Shown here in pieces: positions 16,294 through 18,301 of a DNA stretch of 18,301 nucleotides. The position numbers were made by a program, and so were the translations under genes. Origin of the DNA: Botryococcus braunii (Eukaryota > Chlorophyta > Trebouxiophyceae); assembly GCA_002005505.1 (NCBI GenBank), contig KV908663.1, forward strand, positions 48,510 through 66,810. The letters are read 5' to 3'. The notes below the pieces were generated by a model that saw only the letters and a program-made list of their open reading frames with translations, did no database searches and had not been told where the DNA came from. How positions within the stretch are numbered: position 1 is the first letter of the stretch; the number at the start of each line of letters is the position of its first letter.

Positions 16294-17784
16294 TCCTCCC
16301 ACCAAACATGAGCGCTGGGGCGCTCGCCCAGCCGCACTCTCACAAACAAAGCCCTCAGACGTATGGCTGGCACCACATTGTTCCCGGTCTGGGGTCTGAG
16401 ATGGGCAATTCACACTCTGCTCACAGCTCACATTGCTAACATTGCTCTCAGGCACAGAACAGGTCCCACCCGGGCAACTCAGCTCACTTGGACCAGTGTC
16501 AGTCTGTTCAGAGACTGTCGCCCACTCATCACTCACATGAATTGCAGGTCTCTCATGATCCTGACCCATGTCCTGCACTTCCCCTGGTCCCTGTGACATG
16601 CTGTCACGTTCAGTCAACCCCTCTCGCTCACACCTCTCCCCCTTTTCCCGTGCCAGCAGGATTTCACGCGCAGCAGTTCGTTGCTCGTAGCCTTGCAATC
16701 GAGTCTGTCCAGCCGGCGGCTGGTCTGCACCGTCGAGAGGTGCGTCTCGGAAGGACTGCTGTGCTCGCTCCAATAAGGTTAGATGCGGTTCACAGTTTTG
16801 GCTCCCTCTAGCCATGTTGCGGAGTGTCTCCATCATCCCGGACTGGTCCAGGTTCAGCGGTTGCGATTCGCCTGTGGGTCCAGTGGAGCGTCCGCTGGTT
16901 GCCTCCTCTGGGATGCACTTCCCCTGACAGGCAGGCTTGGTTGTAGCCTCGTCAGAGGGTTCTCGGAAGGTGCTGTCAGGCCTGTTGCTGGAGCTGGGTG
17001 TGCTGACAGTTCCTTCCTGATGCTGCCTGGAGGGTGTCTGTGAGAGGCTCACTGGTCTGCAGCTGGAACTGGAGGTCTTCTGGGTACGAAAATTCTGTGC
17101 TTGCCCAGGGATAGTGTTTACTCCCACTCGAGAGGCTCCTCGAATGTGTTCTACAAATTCCACGTCTCTGGTTTCTCTCCAGACTCCCCCTCCCAGGTAG
17201 ATACGAAAAGCTTTGGACACTGGAGAGTATCCAGTAAACATGCCAGGCACTGCCTTAGCGAGAAACCCCCCTCTGATGGTCTGGAACATGGACAAAAGCC
17301 AAACATCCCAAGTACGTAAGAGGGAGACATCTGGTTTATATCCCATAAAGGTTTGAAAGGGGGTGAGAGGCCTGCCTGTGCTGGGTCCCATATTCAGGAG
17401 GGTGCATGCTGTTTCCAGGGCTTCTTTCCACATCACAGGGCTAGCAGCAGCAAAATTAAGTAGGGTTCTGGTTCGCTCCTTCAAGGTCTTGTTGGCTCGC
17501 TCTGCTATCCCATTCTGCTGCGGGGTGTATGGAGCAGACATCTCCAATTTAGTGCCCTGAGAAGCACAAAACTCCTTGAATCTGGCGTTGACAAATTCAG
17601 TTCCTCTGTCGCACCGGATACACTTTATGTGACCCTCTTTCATCTGCCAGAACATAATAAGGTCTCTGACAACTGATCCAATGACATCCTTTGATTTAAC
17701 TGGCAAGACAGCCTTCCATCCAGATGCCTCGTCTGCCACAGTCACCCAAAAGCGTTCTCCTGTGATTGCAGCTGGGGAGATGGG
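16291..17784 (-). pseudogene. pol: copia integrase core and C-terminal region (pol fragment)
   Basis: An open minus frame of 484 codons from GTG at 17745, with a few residues further upstream. The DDE triad is visible: Asp5 (TVADEASGW), Asp46 (IRCDRGTEF) and Glu82 (PQQNGIAERANKTLKE), with the usual D-35-E spacing. GKP-type copia motifs follow (TPFQTFMGYKPDVS; VPGMFTGYSPVSKAFRIYL). Between these, about 13 residues around 17272-17309 are out of frame owing to two compensating one-base changes. The rest (about residues 220-484) is a Ser/Thr/Pro/Glu-rich variable region. Integrase joins the element's cDNA to host DNA. It is cut off from its zinc finger by a frame change at about 17784. Confidence 0.93.
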
Positions 17785-17975
17785 CCCACTGTGTCAATAG
17801 AATTCTGTCGAGAGGGTTCACGCAGTCTGGAACTTTCTCCAAAGGGAGGGCGAGTGTGCTTCCCCTCTATACAAGCTTCACAATACTTCGGGCAATTTTC
17901 ACATGGTGACAGGGAGGTATTGATGCCAGTGACCAGCTGTTCATTGCTCAGGCGCAGCATCCATGGTTCTCCCGG
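17783..17975 (-). pseudogene. pol: copia pre-integrase zinc-finger region, frame-shifted piece
   Basis: The frame carries the Cys pair of the HHCC finger (CEACIEGKHTRPPF, preceded by CENCPKYC) and then SRQNSIDTVGP leading into the integrase core. The two His of the finger lie just upstream in another frame. This is the GAG_pre-integrs/zinc-binding N-terminus of copia integrase. Frame changes on both sides (about 17973 and 17784) each amount to one missing C within a short C or G run. Confidence 0.9.
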
Positions 17976-18301
17976 TGTCCCATTCTACTATGCCACAGAA
18001 AACGTCTGGCATAGTCATGCTTTAGGTTTTTCTTGGATTTGTTCTTCACTGCAGCTGTCACTGGGATGGGCTTCTCACTGAGGCAACGGGAGGCAGTCAT
18101 GTATGTAATAAAGCCCATTCTCTGATCTGACTGGCATTCTCCATCCATTTGGGCCAGAGACAGAGTAAATGCACCCACACTGTCTGTGGTAAAGCTGGCA
18201 CCATCACGGAGGGCAGCAGAAACAGACATGATGTTTGTCGTTGCAGAGGGAACACACTGAACATGATGCAGCCACATGGATGCATTGTGGTCAAAAGGCA
18301 T
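17973..18301 (-). pseudogene. pol: copia pol between protease and integrase, partial at window edge
   Basis: The minus frame is open from the window edge. It reads WLHHVQCVPSATTNIMSVSA, the conserved link following copia protease ('L-x-x-V-L-x-V-P-x-x-x-x-N-L-x-S-V'). It then reaches RRFLWHSRMGH, which carries His104 and His109 of the HX4H part of the integrase zinc finger. The frame breaks right after this motif. Protease itself is not in the window. Confidence 0.88.

Larger units (their letters stand above)
13877..18301 (-). mobile_element. Ty1/copia LTR retrotransposon, 3' part, runs off the window
   Basis: In minus-strand order from the right edge: pre-integrase region with zinc finger, integrase core, variable linker, reverse transcriptase, RNase H, PPT, 3' LTR. 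Integrase before RT defines the copia (Pseudoviridae-type) order, opposite to gypsy. The Gag, nucleocapsid and protease parts, primer-binding site and 5' LTR lie beyond 18301. The reading frame changes at about 17973, 17784, 17310/17268 (a compensated pair), 16000 and 14856, and there is an in-frame TGA at 16291, so no full polyprotein can be made from this copy as written. Confidence 0.95.

Noticed and set aside
1..18301. tRNA or rRNA genes
   Set aside because: No B-box-like GGTTCGANTCC with a matching acceptor stem and no conserved rRNA stretch was found by reading; a tRNAscan or Rfam run would be decisive.

Overview
The window looks like nuclear DNA of a eukaryote, most likely a green alga or another member of the green lineage. 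Protein genes are split by GT-AG introns. The left edge carries the end of a delta-COP gene whose wording is closest to plant-type archains. There are long CA and GA microsatellites, and the right quarter is a Ty1/copia retrotransposon. I cannot name the species. No bacterial operons, rRNA, tRNA or CRISPR arrays were seen.

Layout. (1) 1-778, plus strand: last two exons of coatomer subunit delta, a confident call. (2) 779-5461: mostly non-coding. It holds a (CA)n/(GA)n tract at 1379-1587, a weak minus-strand coding candidate at 1935-2514, a near-perfect foldback palindrome at 3691-3800, and two isolated exon-like segments on the minus strand at 4185-4248 and 4880-5022. (3) 5462-9735, and possibly up to 12233, minus strand: a multi-exon gene that I reconstructed by matching splice sites and reading phase. 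Its product has a PA14-like beta-sandwich, then a Cys-rich patch, a Pro/Ala-rich region with many Gly-Tyr-Gly motifs, and an acidic C-terminal exon. I read it as a probable secreted or cell-surface/extracellular-matrix protein. (4) 12726-13485, plus strand: two short ORFs overlapping by 11 bases, of unknown identity. The second runs into an unusual cluster of palindromes at 13327-13477. (5) 13542-13876: an older or related LTR remnant sharing a nearly identical 140-bp TATA-to-U5 block with the next element. (6) 13877-18301, minus strand: 3' LTR, polypurine tract, RNase H, reverse transcriptase, integrase and pre-integrase zinc finger of a copia element that leaves the window on the right, so gag, protease and the 5' LTR are not present.

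The copia copy is dead as written. It has several single-base frame changes, one in-frame stop, and a compensated pair of frameshifts that garbles about a dozen residues of integrase while leaving the ORF open. The catalytic residues of RT, RNase H and integrase are still readable, so decay is recent, or some indels are sequencing errors.

The most novel items are the spliced PA14/GYG protein, the foldback at 3.7 kb, the palindrome cluster at 13.4 kb, the twin TATA-to-U5 blocks with unrelated U3 parts, and the overlapping unknown ORF pair.
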